Origin: Streptomyces cavernae | GTDB lineage: Bacteria; Actinomycetota; Actinomycetes; Streptomycetales; Streptomycetaceae | Assembly (NCBI RefSeq): GCF_004023625.1 | Contig: NZ_ML137716.1 | Location: forward strand, 43,518 to 106,948 | Reading direction: 5' to 3' | Length of the DNA stretch: 63,431 nt | Shown: positions 30,250-40,100 of the stretch, piece by piece | Numbering within the stretch: position 1 is the first letter of the stretch | How the letters are laid out: each line of letters begins with the position of its first letter | The notes under the pieces: generated by a model | Seen by the model: the letters and a program-made list of their open reading frames with translations, nothing else | What the model was told of the DNA's origin: nothing | Databases searched by the model: none | Position numbers and translations under genes: made by a program

Positions 30250-31623
30250 GTGGCCTACTTCGACGCGGCTTCCGCCGCCCCACTGCATCCCGTAGCCCGG
30301 CAGGCCCTCCTGGCCTCCCTGGACGAGGGATGGGCCGACCCCGCCCGTCTCTACCGGGAGGGCCGGCGGGCCAGGCTGCTGCTGGACGCCGCGCGGGAAG
30401 CGGTCGCCGAGGCCGTCGGATGCCGCACGGACGAACTGGTCTTCACCTCCTCCGGGACGAGCGCGGTGCACGCCGGGATCGCCGGCGCCCTGGCCGGCCG
30501 CCGCCGGGTGGGACGCCACCTGATCGTGTCCGCGGTCGAACACTCTTCGGTCCTGCACTCCGCCGAGGCCTACGCGGAAGAGGTCACCGAGGTCCCGGTG
30601 GACCGCTCGGGCGCCGCGGCCGCCGACTCGTACGCCGATGCCCTGCGCCCCGACACCGCGCTCGCCTGCCTCCAGTCGGCCAACCACGAGGTGGGTACCG
30701 TGCAACCCGTGGAGGCCGTGGCCGACGTGTGCCGTGGAGCGGGGGTCCCGCTCCTGGTGGACGCGGCGCAGTCACTCGCGTGGGGTCCCGTGGACGGCGA
30801 CTGGTCGCTCCTCACCGGAAGCGCGCACAAATGGGGCGGCCCGGCCGGCGTGGGTCTGCTCGTCGTTCGCAAGGGCGTGCGGTTCGCGCCCCAAGGCCCC
30901 GTCGACGAACGGGAGTCGGGGCGGGCCACCGGCTTCGAGAACGTCCCGGCGATCGTCGCGGCGGCGGCCGGTCTGCGGGCCGTGCGGGCCGAGGCCGCCG
31001 CGGAGGCGGCCCGGTTGCGCGAGCTGACGGACCGGATCCGCACCCGGGTACCGGCACTCGTACCGGACGTGGAGGTGGTCGGCGACCCGGTGCGCCGGCT
31101 CCCCGGCATCGTCACCTTCTCCTGCCTGTACGTGGACGGCGAGAGCCTTCTGCACGAACTGGACCGCGCAGGTTTCTCCGTCTCGTCCGGCTCCTCCTGC
31201 ACGAGCAGCACCCTCGTACCCAGCCATGTGCTGCGCGCGATGGGCGTGCTGAGTGAGGGAAACGTCCGGGTGTCGCTCCCGCCGGGAATCCCCGCCGAGG
31301 ACGTGGACCGCTTCCTCACGGTCCTCCCCCCGGCGGTCTCCGCGGTCCGCGAGAAGCTCGGCGCCCCGCCGGAGTCCCTCGCGACCCCCGCCGCCACCGA
31401 CACCCTCACCGTCGACTCCCTCGGCAGGCGCTGCCCGATCCCGGTCATCGAACTGGCGAAGGTGATCGGCGACGTCCCGGTCGGCGGCACGGTCCGCGTC
31501 CTCGCCGACGACGAGGCCGCCCGGCTGGACATCCCGGCGTGGTGCGAGATGCGGGGGCAGGAGTACGTCGGGGAGGAGGCGGCGGAGCGGGGGGCGGTGT
31601 ATGTGGTGCGGCGTCGGTCGTAG
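30250..31623 (+). CDS. Cysteine desulfurase fused to a TusA-type sulfur carrier domain
   Basis: 457 residues in two modules. Residues 1-375 are a NifS/IscS-like PLP enzyme: AxFDAASAAPLH start, NHEVGTVQP, PLP Lys in GSAHKWGGPAG, active Cys in SGSSCTSSTLVPSHVL. Residues about 383-457 are a TusA domain with the persulfide Cys in SLGRRCPIPVIELAK (Cys395). The enzyme should take sulfur from cysteine and hand it directly to its own carrier domain, for tRNA thiolation or cofactor synthesis. GTG start. Divergent from ctaC; convergent with adenosine kinase. Confidence 0.9.
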   Translation: MAYFDAASAAPLHPVARQALLASLDEGWADPARLYREGRRARLLLDAAREAVAEAVGCRTDELVFTSSGTSAVHAGIAGALAGRRRVGRHLIVSAVEHSSVLHSAEAYAEEVTEVPVDRSGAAAADSYADALRPDTALACLQSANHEVGTVQPVEAVADVCRGAGVPLLVDAAQSLAWGPVDGDWSLLTGSAHKWGGPAGVGLLVVRKGVRFAPQGPVDERESGRATGFENVPAIVAAAAGLRAVRAEAAAEAARLRELTDRIRTRVPALVPDVEVVGDPVRRLPGIVTFSCLYVDGESLLHELDRAGFSVSSGSSCTSSTLVPSHVLRAMGVLSEGNVRVSLPPGIPAEDVDRFLTVLPPAVSAVREKLGAPPESLATPAATDTLTVDSLGRRCPIPVIELAKVIGDVPVGGTVRVLADDEAARLDIPAWCEMRGQEYVGEEAAERGAVYVVRRRS

Positions 31624-31752
31624 GTTCCCTCGGCCTCAGGCGTCGCCGAGGTGCGCGGCCGGGCCGGTTCCCGGGCCGCGTGCGGACCGGCGGAACGGCG
31701 TCGACAGTCGCAGACCGTTCGGACCCACGGGACGGGTGGGCGCGCCCGGGCC

Positions 31753-32727
31753 TCAGCCCAGGTGCGCCCGCACCTCCTCCGCCGCCTCATCGCCGTAGGC
31801 CTTGGTGAACCGGTCCATGAAGTGGGCCCGGCGCAGCTGGTACTCCTGGGTGCCCAGCGTCTCGATCACCAGGGTGGCGAGCATGCAGCCGACCTGTGCC
31901 GCCCGCTCCAGCGAGACCCCCCAGGCGAGCCCGGAGAGGAAGCCCGCGCGGAAGGCGTCGCCGACGCCGGTCGGGTCCACCTTGGCCGTCTCGTCCGGGA
32001 CCCCGACCTCGATCGGGTCCTCTCCGACCCGCTCGATGCGCACCCCGCGCGATCCGAGCGTGGTGACCCGGGTTCCCACCCGGGACAGGATCTCCGCGTC
32101 GTCCCAGCCGGTCTTGGACTCGATGAGCCCCTTCTCGTACTCGTTGGAGAAGAGGTAGGTCGCCCCGTCCAGCAGTATCCGGATCTCGTCCCCGCTCATG
32201 CGCGCGATCTGCTGGGAGAAGTCCGCGGCGAACGGGATACCGCGCGAGCGGCACTCCTCGGTGTGGCGGAGCATCGCCTCCGGGTCGTCCGCGCCGATGA
32301 GCACCAGGTCGAGCCCGCCCACCCGGTCGGCCACCGACTTCAGCTCGATGAGCCGGGCCTCGCTCATGGCGCCCGTGTAGAAGGAGCCGATCTGGTTGTG
32401 GTCGGCGTCGGTGGTGACGACGAAGCGGGCGGTGTGCAGCACCTCGGAGATGCGTACGGAGTCGCAGTCGACGCCGTGCCGCTCCAGCCAGGCCCGGTAC
32501 TCGTCGAAGTCGGAGCCCGCGGCACCGACCAGGACCGGGGACGAGCCGAGCTGGCCCATGCCGAAGGCGATGTTCGCTCCCACGCCGCCCCTGCGCACGT
32601 CGAGCTTGTCGACGAGGAAGGAGAGGGAGACCGTGTGCAACTGATCCGCGACCAGCTGGTCGGCGAAACGGCCGGGGAAGGTCATGAGGTGATCGGTGGC
32701 GATGGAGCCGGTGACTGCGATACGCAC
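31753..32727 (-). CDS. adoK: Adenosine kinase, PfkB/ribokinase family
   Basis: 324 residues. The start RIAVTGSIATDHLMTFPGRF, the RRGGVGANIAFGMG loop and DPTGVGDAFRAGFL (catalytic Asp and anion hole) match the unusual ribokinase-like adenosine kinase of mycobacteria (Rv2202c) as I remember it, rather than eukaryotic-type enzymes. It phosphorylates adenosine to AMP, a purine-salvage step. GTG start with an aggag site about 11 bases upstream. Confidence 0.88.
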   Translation of the reverse strand: MRIAVTGSIATDHLMTFPGRFADQLVADQLHTVSLSFLVDKLDVRRGGVGANIAFGMGQLGSSPVLVGAAGSDFDEYRAWLERHGVDCDSVRISEVLHTARFVVTTDADHNQIGSFYTGAMSEARLIELKSVADRVGGLDLVLIGADDPEAMLRHTEECRSRGIPFAADFSQQIARMSGDEIRILLDGATYLFSNEYEKGLIESKTGWDDAEILSRVGTRVTTLGSRGVRIERVGEDPIEVGVPDETAKVDPTGVGDAFRAGFLSGLAWGVSLERAAQVGCMLATLVIETLGTQEYQLRRAHFMDRFTKAYGDEAAEEVRAHLG

Positions 32728-32877
32728 GGCTAGGACACGCTCCTGCGAGGGGAGAGGATGGACAGTCCACGCTATCGGTAGCCATGCTCACGATGAAGCG
32801 CCGAACTGGTTCGCATGCACGCTGAAGCAGGAAAAACTACCCGATAGTAGGGCTATTTTCGGGGACCCTGCGGTGCT

Positions 32878-32883
32878 TACGGT
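32878..32883 (+). promoter_or_regulatory. Putative -10 box for a leaderless small gene
   Basis: TACGGT ends 6 bases before the ATG at 32890 and no ribosome site is present. Confidence 0.35.
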
Positions 32884-32889
32884 GCGTAC

Positions 32890-33099
32890 ATGACGAACTT
32901 CAAGATCCACGGCTCCGCCCCGCTCGGCCCGGAGGAGGACCTGGCGTCACTGCGCGGCGACTGCGCCCGGATGGTTCCGCACTGGGCCGCGCCCGACCGG
33001 CTCGCCCCCCGCCCGGTCTCCCCGTCCCTGATCCACGGGGTGACCGTACCGCCGGCCTCGGCGCGGATGCTGGACGCCATGTCCGAGTACGGGGACTGA
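32890..33099 (+). CDS. Small hypothetical protein, 69 residues
   Basis: Short, mostly hydrophilic protein (TNFKIHGSAPLGPEEDL at the start, PSLIHGVTVPPASARML near the end) with no transmembrane span and no domain I recognise. Support comes from good third-base GC bias and from a -10-like box placed for leaderless translation. It lies between divergent adenosine kinase and a membrane-anchored protein. It could be spurious. Confidence 0.5.
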   Translation: MTNFKIHGSAPLGPEEDLASLRGDCARMVPHWAAPDRLAPRPVSPSLIHGVTVPPASARMLDAMSEYGD

Positions 33100-33272
33100 G
33101 CGGGGCCGGCGGCCGGGCGGGCCGGTCGGGGCGGCCCGCAGGGAACCGTGCGCTCCCCCGCTGCGTCCCATCGCTGTCCCCCCTTGAGGGGATGCGGCAT
33201 ACGACCCCACTGCCCCGATCGTCCGTGGGGCCGGGGCTCACGGGACAGCGGTTCGGGCTAAGGAGCGATGCG

Positions 33273-34817
33273 GTGGACACCGAGCGACCCGAGAAGGACG
33301 AGGCGGCGACGCCTCCACGGCGGCGTTCCCCGTTGATCGTCGCCTCGGTCGCGGCGGCGGTGCTGGTCGTCGGCGGTGGTGGGGCCTACTTCGCCACCAC
33401 GGCGTCCAGCGGCGGCAGCGGTTCCGGTGCCCCGTCCGCCGACCGCACCCCACCCCCGCTCCCCCTCGAGGGCTACGGCTCGGATACGCAGGGCACGGGT
33501 TCGGACGGCTCGAACGGCATCGCCGTCGGCGAGCCCGACCCCAACGGCACGGTCTACCGCGCCGACGGCCCGCTCCCCGAGGGACCCGACGCGGCGCCGG
33601 TGTACCGGGCCCAGGGAGAGGTCACCCGGGCCGAGGTCGCCCGGCTGGCGAAGGCGCTGGGGGTCACGGGCACACCGCGGGCGACGGACGGGGCATGGCG
33701 GGTCGGGGCCGCCGAGGACGGTTCCGGCCCGGCCCTGACGGTGTCCCGGAAGGCGCCCGGCACCTGGACCTTCTCCCGGTACGCGCCCGGTGAGGTGCCC
33801 TGCGAGAGCACCACGGTGTGCTCGCAGAGGACAGCCCCCGGCGAAGACGGGGCGATCGGCGAGGCGGCGGCGAAGAAGGCCGCGGCGCCCCTTCTGAAGG
33901 CACTCGGGCAGGACGACGCCAAGCTGGACGCAAAGCAGCTGATGGGTGCGATCCGCGTGGTGAACGCCGATCCGCTCATCGGCGACCTGCCCACCTTCGG
34001 CTGGACGACGGGCATCCAGGTGGCGAAGAACGGCCAGGTGATCGGCGGCAGCGGCGAACTGAAGGCGCCGGTGCAGGGGGACTCGTACCCCGTGATCAAC
34101 GCCAGGGAGACCCTGGAGCTGCTGAACCGGCCCGGCGGTGGCGCGGGCGGGCCGGTGGGCATCGGAGGCTGCGCCAGTCCGGTTCCGCTGAAGGAGCGGG
34201 ACGAGCCGTCGTGCACGGCGCCTACGGCGGAGCCCAAGAAGACGACGGTGGCGGTCGAAGGAGCCACCTTCGGGCTCGCGGTGCACATGGTGGACGGCCG
34301 CCGGACGCTGGTGCCGTCGTGGCTGTTCGAGGTGACGCCGGCCGGGGCGAAGGAGAGCGTCACCGTGACGCACGCGGCGGTGGACCCGGCGTTCGTCACC
34401 TCGCCGTCGGACCCGGGACAGCCCGGGGAGCCCGGCACCTCACCGACACCGGCTCCCACGCCCACCCCGACCCCGCGGCCGGGCGGGCCCTCCGGTGAAC
34501 CCGAGGGAACGCCGCGGGACGTCCAGGTGGAGGCATACCGCGTCGACGACAAGGACGGCAAGAAGCTGACCGTGCGCTACACCGCCGGCGTGTGCAGTGA
34601 GTACACGGCGTCGGTAAGCGAGTCCGCGGACGAGGTGACCGTGAAGGTGACCGAGAGGCCATGGAAAGAGAACCAGGTCTGCATCATGATCGCCAAGATT
34701 TCCTACGCGAAGCTGACGCTGGACAAGCCGCTCGGTGACCGCAAGGTGGTCGGCACGGACGGCAAGCCGGTGCCGAGCGAGAAGACCCTGCCGAAGGTAC
34801 CCAGCGGGCCGCAGTAG
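33273..34817 (+). CDS. Single-pass membrane-anchored extracellular protein of unknown function
   Basis: 514 residues: a short charged cytoplasmic tail (EKDEAATPPRRRS), one transmembrane helix (LIVASVAAAVLVVGGGGAYF, about 20-40), then a large outside region. The outer part has a low-complexity Ser/Gly/Pro stretch, a folded region with Cys pairs (GEVPCESTTVCS; GGCASP...PSCTAP), a Pro-Thr-rich linker near 390-420 and a C-terminal domain with two Cys. I do not recognise the family. GTG start chosen because an aggag lies 7 bases upstream; a longer in-frame start at 33192 has none. Confidence 0.8.
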   Translation: MDTERPEKDEAATPPRRRSPLIVASVAAAVLVVGGGGAYFATTASSGGSGSGAPSADRTPPPLPLEGYGSDTQGTGSDGSNGIAVGEPDPNGTVYRADGPLPEGPDAAPVYRAQGEVTRAEVARLAKALGVTGTPRATDGAWRVGAAEDGSGPALTVSRKAPGTWTFSRYAPGEVPCESTTVCSQRTAPGEDGAIGEAAAKKAAAPLLKALGQDDAKLDAKQLMGAIRVVNADPLIGDLPTFGWTTGIQVAKNGQVIGGSGELKAPVQGDSYPVINARETLELLNRPGGGAGGPVGIGGCASPVPLKERDEPSCTAPTAEPKKTTVAVEGATFGLAVHMVDGRRTLVPSWLFEVTPAGAKESVTVTHAAVDPAFVTSPSDPGQPGEPGTSPTPAPTPTPTPRPGGPSGEPEGTPRDVQVEAYRVDDKDGKKLTVRYTAGVCSEYTASVSESADEVTVKVTERPWKENQVCIMIAKISYAKLTLDKPLGDRKVVGTDGKPVPSEKTLPKVPSGPQ

Positions 34818-34975
34818 CGGGTGAGTCTCAGTGGTGGGCGCGCCTCCGTAGCGGGTGGGCCCCGGTGGCGGGCGGGCATCAGTGGGGAGCGGGTCCTGGG
34901 AGCGGGCGGGCCTCTGAAGCGAGAGCGGCCGGCAGCGACCGCGGCCTGGCAGTGACAGCAGCGACCAGCAGCCAC

Positions 34976-35002
34976 CACGTACGGCCCGCTGGGCCGTACG
35001 TG
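34976..35002 (+). terminator. Terminator hairpin downstream of the membrane-anchored protein gene
   Basis: Perfect 12-bp palindromic stem (cacgtacggccc/gggccgtacgtg) with a 3-base loop, in a 303-base gap. The DNA before it (34818-34930) is an imperfect G-rich repeat of the type agcgggyggg. Confidence 0.65.
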
Positions 35003-35039
35003 TGAGTGTCACCGCACGAAGGTCGTGGTCATGGAGACG

Positions 35040-35081
35040 GCGAAGGCGGCGACTCCCGTCGGAGGGAGTCGCCGCCTTCGC
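35040..35081 (-). terminator. Terminator of erpA
   Basis: Perfect 18-bp stem (gcgaaggcggcgactccc and its complement) with a 6-base loop, ending 39 bases after the erpA stop. Confidence 0.85.
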
Positions 35082-35120
35082 GCTGTTCACACCTGTGAGG
35101 TGCGTGGTGTACGCCCGGGC

Positions 35121-35477
35121 TCAGCTGAAGGAGTCGCCGCAGGCGCAGGACCCCGTCGCGTTCGGGTTGTCGATGGTGAAGCCCTGCTTCTCGATGGTGT
35201 CGACGAAGTCGACGGTGGCGCCGCCCAGGTACGGAGCGCTCATCCGGTCGGTGACGACCTTGACCCCGCCGAAGTCCTTCTCCACGTCGCCGTCGAGGGA
35301 GCGCTCGTCGAAGAAGAGCTGGTAGCGCAGGCCGGAGCAGCCGCCGGGCTGAACGGCGACGCGCAGCGCCAGGTCGTCACGGCCTTCCTGGTCGAGCAGG
35401 GCCTTGACCTTGGCCGCGGCGGCGTCGGTCAGGATGATGCCGTCGGTGACGGTGGTGGTCTCGTCCGATACGGACAT
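35121..35477 (-). CDS. erpA: Iron-sulfur cluster insertion protein ErpA (HesB/IscA family)
   Basis: 118 residues, A-type carrier. Its three conserved Cys are in QPGGCSGLRYQLFF and the tail GSCACGDSFS. It receives Fe-S clusters and delivers them to apo-enzymes such as the neighbouring NadA. ATG with a gggagag site. Divergent from nadA across a 404-base region. Confidence 0.95.
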   Translation of the reverse strand: MSVSDETTTVTDGIILTDAAAAKVKALLDQEGRDDLALRVAVQPGGCSGLRYQLFFDERSLDGDVEKDFGGVKVVTDRMSAPYLGGATVDFVDTIEKQGFTIDNPNATGSCACGDSFS

Positions 35478-35744
35478 CTACATCTCTCCCGGGTTGTACG
35501 GAGACTGCTTGCCGACGGTTGCAACCGGCTCAGCCACGGATTCATTCCGGGCCGCGCATGTCTTTCGTCTCTCCACTTCATGCTCGCACATGCCCGGCGG
35601 ACAGAACACGGACCTGTGGACGACGTCACGAGTGCCTGGCGAAGGCAGGGCCGCGTGGGTTTCGAGGCGTATGGGCCGGAACGCCCGAGCTGCACCGGGT
35701 TCGCATGGGTGCACCGGGGTCGCGCCGGGCCGCATCGGGATTCA

Positions 35745-35814
35745 CGTCACACAGACGTTATGGGCATCGTCAAACTGACGTGAAGCGGTTATGATAGATA
35801 GCGTCAATTCGACG
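35745..35814 (+). promoter_or_regulatory. Three CGTC-N5-GACG palindromes: candidate operators of nadA
   Basis: Three 13-bp inverted repeats of the form CGTCANNNNGACG lie at 35745-35757, 35768-35780 and 35802-35814. A TATGAT -10 box (35790-35795) sits between the second and third, so the second overlaps the -35 region and the third the probable start point, a repressor layout. nadA begins about 70 bases downstream. The rest of 35478-35881 shows no gene. Confidence 0.75.
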
Positions 35815-35881
35815 AAAAGGCTTTGTTCCGCTTGATCCATCCCGATCGAAGCGAGCCGCGGAAGAAGAAAGGGTGCGTGTC

Positions 35882-37066
35882 GTGACCACCGCCCAGACCC
35901 AGGATCTCGACGTCCAGCCGTCGCCCCTCGCCCTGCTGCTGCTCGGCCGTGAGGCCGACCCGAGGAGCGAGCGCGGTGTCGAGTGTCCCGGAGACCTGCC
36001 CTCGCCGTCCGACCCGGACCTGGTGGAGCGCGCCCGCACGGCCAAGGAGAAGCTCGGGGACAAGGTCTTCGTGCTCGGCCACCACTACCAGCGCGACGAG
36101 GTCATCCAGTTCGCCGACGTGACCGGTGACTCGTTCAAACTGGCCCGGGAGGCTGCGGCGCGGCCCGAGGCCGAGTACATCGTCTTCTGCGGTGTGCACT
36201 TCATGGCGGAGTCGGCCGACATCCTGACCTCGGACGACCAGAAGGTGGTCCTGCCCGACCTCGCCGCAGGCTGCTCGATGGCCGACATGGCGACGGCCGA
36301 GCAGGTCGCCGAGTGCTGGGACGTGCTGACCGAGGCCGGGATCGCCGACCAGGTCGTGCCCGTCTCATACATGAACTCGTCCGCCGACATCAAGGCGTTC
36401 ACGGGCAAGCACGGCGGCACGATCTGCACCTCGTCCAACGCCAAGCGGGCCCTGGACTGGGCCTTCGAGCAGGGCGAGAAGGTCCTCTTCCTGCCCGACC
36501 AGCACCTCGGGCGCAACACCGCCGTGCGGGACATGGGCATGTCCCTGGAGGACTGCGTCGTCTACAACCCGCACAAGCCGAACGGCGGGCTGACGGCCGA
36601 CGAGCTGCGCGCCGCGAAGATGATCCTGTGGCGCGGCCACTGCTCGGTGCACGGCCGCTTCAGCCTGGATTCGGTGAACGACGTGCGCGAGCGCATCCCC
36701 GGCGTCAACGTCCTCGTCCACCCCGAGTGCAAGCACGAGGTCGTGGCCGCGGCGGACTACGTCGGCTCGACCGAGTACATCATCAAGGCCCTGGAGGCGG
36801 CGCCGGCGGGCTCCAAGTGGGCGATCGGCACGGAGCTGAACCTGGTCCGCCGCCTGGCGAACCGTTTCGCCCCGGAGGGCAAGGAGATCGTCTTTCTCGA
36901 CAAGACGGTCTGCTTCTGCTCCACGATGAACCGCATCGACCTCCCCCACCTGGTGTGGGCCCTGGAGTCCCTGGCCGAGGGCAACCTGGTGAACCGCATC
37001 GAGGTCGACAAGGAGACGGAGGCGTTCGCCAAGCTGGCGCTGGAGCGGATGCTGGCGCTGCCGTAG
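35882..37066 (+). CDS. nadA: Quinolinate synthase
   Basis: 394 residues. It condenses iminoaspartate with dihydroxyacetone phosphate using a 4Fe-4S cluster, the second step of de novo NAD synthesis. Motifs: VLGHHYQRDEVIQFAD, FCGVHFMAESADIL, CICTSSNA-like GTICTSSNAKRAL, HPECKHEVVAAAD, and FLDKTVCFCSTMN near the end with cluster Cys. I start at GTG 35882 because the purine-rich gaagaaaggg site is 9 bases upstream; the GTG at 35873 would have no spacing. nadB and nadC are not in the window, so nadA stands alone here. Confidence 0.96.
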   Translation: MTTAQTQDLDVQPSPLALLLLGREADPRSERGVECPGDLPSPSDPDLVERARTAKEKLGDKVFVLGHHYQRDEVIQFADVTGDSFKLAREAAARPEAEYIVFCGVHFMAESADILTSDDQKVVLPDLAAGCSMADMATAEQVAECWDVLTEAGIADQVVPVSYMNSSADIKAFTGKHGGTICTSSNAKRALDWAFEQGEKVLFLPDQHLGRNTAVRDMGMSLEDCVVYNPHKPNGGLTADELRAAKMILWRGHCSVHGRFSLDSVNDVRERIPGVNVLVHPECKHEVVAAADYVGSTEYIIKALEAAPAGSKWAIGTELNLVRRLANRFAPEGKEIVFLDKTVCFCSTMNRIDLPHLVWALESLAEGNLVNRIEVDKETEAFAKLALERMLALP

Positions 37067-37129
37067 CCGGTGCCGTTGCCTTGCCGTCGCCGTCCGCGAC
37101 ACCGGCCGGACCGGCGGTCAGGCACGCCT

Positions 37130-37165
37130 GAGGGGGTGCCCCACCCTGCGGTGGGGCACCCCCTC
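37130..37165. terminator. Bidirectional terminator between nadA and the RND exporter
   Basis: Perfect 16-bp stem (gagggggtgccccacc and its complement) with a 4-base loop, between convergent genes. Confidence 0.9.
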
Positions 37166-37173
37166 CTCAGCTC

Positions 37174-40100
37174 CTAGACGTGCGCCGGCTCCGGGTCCGG
37201 ATCCGGGTCCCCCGCGTCCGTGGACTCCGCCGGGGTGCCCGCCTTACCGGCCCGCTTCGCCTCGCGCTTCTTCGCCCGGCGCTCCTTGCGGAGCTCCAGC
37301 ATCGCGTACAGCGTCGGCACGAGCAGCAGCGTCAGCAGGGTGGACGTGACCAGACCGCCGATCACGACCACCGCCAGGGGCTGGGCGATGAAGCCGCCCT
37401 CGCCGGTGATCCCCATGGCCATGGGAAGCAGGGCGAAGATCGTCGCCAGGGCCGTCATCAGGATGGGGCGCAGACGATGGCGGCCGCCCTCGACCACGGC
37501 CTCCACGACCCCGTGGCCCTGTGCCCGGTACTGGTTGATCAGGTCGATCAGCACGATCGCGTTCGTCACCACGATGCCGATCAGCATCAGCATGCCGATC
37601 ATCGCGGGGACGCCCATCGGGGTGCCCGTGATGACCAGCAGACCGATCGCGCCCGTCGCGGCGAAGGGGATCGAGACCAGCAGGATCAGCGGCTGGACCA
37701 GCGAGCGGAACGTCGCGACCAGCAGCATGAAGACGATCGCGATCGCCGCCAGCATCGCCAGGCCCAGGTTGGCGAACGCCTCGTCCTGGTCCTGGGAGAC
37801 ACCGCCGATCTCGGCGGTGACGCCCTCGGGCAGCTTCAGGGCGTCCAGCCTGGCCGTCAGGTCGGTGCTCACCGCGCCCGTGTTGTCACCCGTCGGCTTC
37901 GCCGTGATGGTGGCCGCGCGCTGGCCGTCGATGCGGGTCATCGACACCGGGCCGTCCACCAGCTTCACGTCCGCGATGTCGCTCAGCTTCACCGCGCCGA
38001 GCCGCAGGTCCCTCAGCTCCTCCAGAGTCGCCGCCGGCTTCTCCGACCTGATCACGACATCCCGCTCGGTGTCGTCCAGGATCGCCTTGCCGCTCGTGGT
38101 GCCACGAACCGCCTGGGTGACGGCGGCGCCGAGCGTGGCGTCGTTGAAACCGGCCTCGGCGGCGCGGGAGTTGGCCTTCACCGAGATGCGCGGGACGCTC
38201 TGCGCCAGGTCGCTGGTGACGTCCGTGACGTCGTCAAGCTTCGCGACCTCGTCGCGCACCTCCTCCGCCGCCTCCCGCAGCACCTGCGCGTCCGCGGCCT
38301 TCACCACCACGCTCAGGTCCTGGCTGCCGAAGCCGTCGCCGGCCGCGACGGTGGTCGTACCGACCCCGGAGAGCTTGCCGAGCCCGTCCTCGATGCGCTT
38401 CTGCACCGCCTCGTACGACGCCGAGTCCGCGAGCCTGACCTGGTACGAGGCCTGGTTGGTGTCCGTGCCGCCGCCGAAGGCCGCCATGAAGCCGGAGGAT
38501 CCGACGGTGACCTGGTAGTCCTCCACGCCGTCGACGCCGTCGAGCATCTGCTCGACCTTCCGCGCCGCGGCGTCGGTCGCGGCCAGGCTGGTGCCGGGCT
38601 TCAACTCCTGCTTGACAGTGAGGACTTCCTGCTCGCCCTGGTCGAAGAAGTTGGTCTTCAGCAGGGGCGTCATACCGAACGTACCGAGCAGGACGACGAC
38701 CGCGATCGCCACGCTCGTCAGCCGGCGGCGGGTGGCGAAGCGCAGGACGGGGACGTAGAGGCGCGTCAGTCGGCTGCGGGCCTCCTTCTCCTCGGCCTTG
38801 CGCCGAGCGTCGTCGGGGTCGATGCCCCGCACGTCCTTCGGGGCGCGCAGGAACCAGTACGACAGCACCGGCACGACCGTCAGCGAGACGAGGAGCGAGG
38901 CCAGCAGGGCCGCGGTCACCGTGAGCGAGAACGGTCCGAACAGTTCGCCGACCATGCCGCCGGTCAGACCGATGGGCAGGAAGACCGCGACCGTGGTGAG
39001 GGTCGAGGACGTGACCGCGCCGGACACCTCCCGCACCGCGCCGATGATCGCCTCCCGGCGCTCCTCGCCGTAGCCGAGGTGTCGCTTGATGTTCTCCAGC
39101 ACCACGATCGAGTCGTCGACGACCCGGCCGATGGCGATGGTCAGGGCGCCCAGGGTGAGGATGTTGAGGGATTCGCCGCGGGTCCACAGCACGATCAGCG
39201 CGAGGACCACCGACAGCGGGATGGAGACAGCGGTGACCAGGGTCGAGCGGATCGAGGCCAGGAAGACCAGGATCACGAGGACCGCGAAGAGCAGGCCGAG
39301 CGCGCCCTCCGTCGTCAGTCCCTTGATGGACTTGGAGACGGCCGGGCCCTGGTCGCTGACGACGGTGAGGGTGGCTCCCGAGCCCAAGGCCTCGCGCAGT
39401 CCCGGAAGTTTGTCCTCGACGGCCTCGGAGACCGCGACCGCGCTGCCGTCGTGGTCCATGGTGACGGCCACCGCGAGGCTGGGCTTGCCGTTGGTGCGGG
39501 TGACGGAATCCGCGCGGGCGGGCCCCTCCTTGACGACGGCGAGATCACCGAGGCGCACCGGCTTCGCGGAGGTGCCCCCTCCGGAGCCGGCGCCGTCGCC
39601 GGTTCCCGCGCCGGAAGCGGTGCCGGTGATCATCAGGTCCTGGATCTGCTTCAGCGAGGTGAAGCCGCCGCCGACCTGGACGGTGCGGTTCGCGCCGTCC
39701 TCGTCGAAGGAACCGGCCGGGACGGTCGCGCCGCCCGCCTGCAGGGCCTGGCCGAGCGCGGCCGTCGTGACACCCGCCCTCGCCATCTTCTCGTCGTCCG
39801 GCGTGACGGTGACCTGCAGGTCCCGGACGCCGTCGACGGTGACCTGGCCGACCCCGTCGATGCCCTCGAGGGCGGGGACGACCGTGCGGTCGAGCTGGTC
39901 GGCGAGGGCCTGCTGGTCCTTGTCGGAGGTGACGGCGAGGACCACGGTCGGGATGTCGTCCGTCGAACCGGCGACCACCTGCGGGTCCACATCGTCCGGG
40001 AGCATCACCCGGGCTCGGTTCACGGCCTGCTGGACATCGGCGACGAGCTGCTTGGTGTCATTGCCGTAGTCGAAGGACGCCATGATCACGGCATTGCCCT

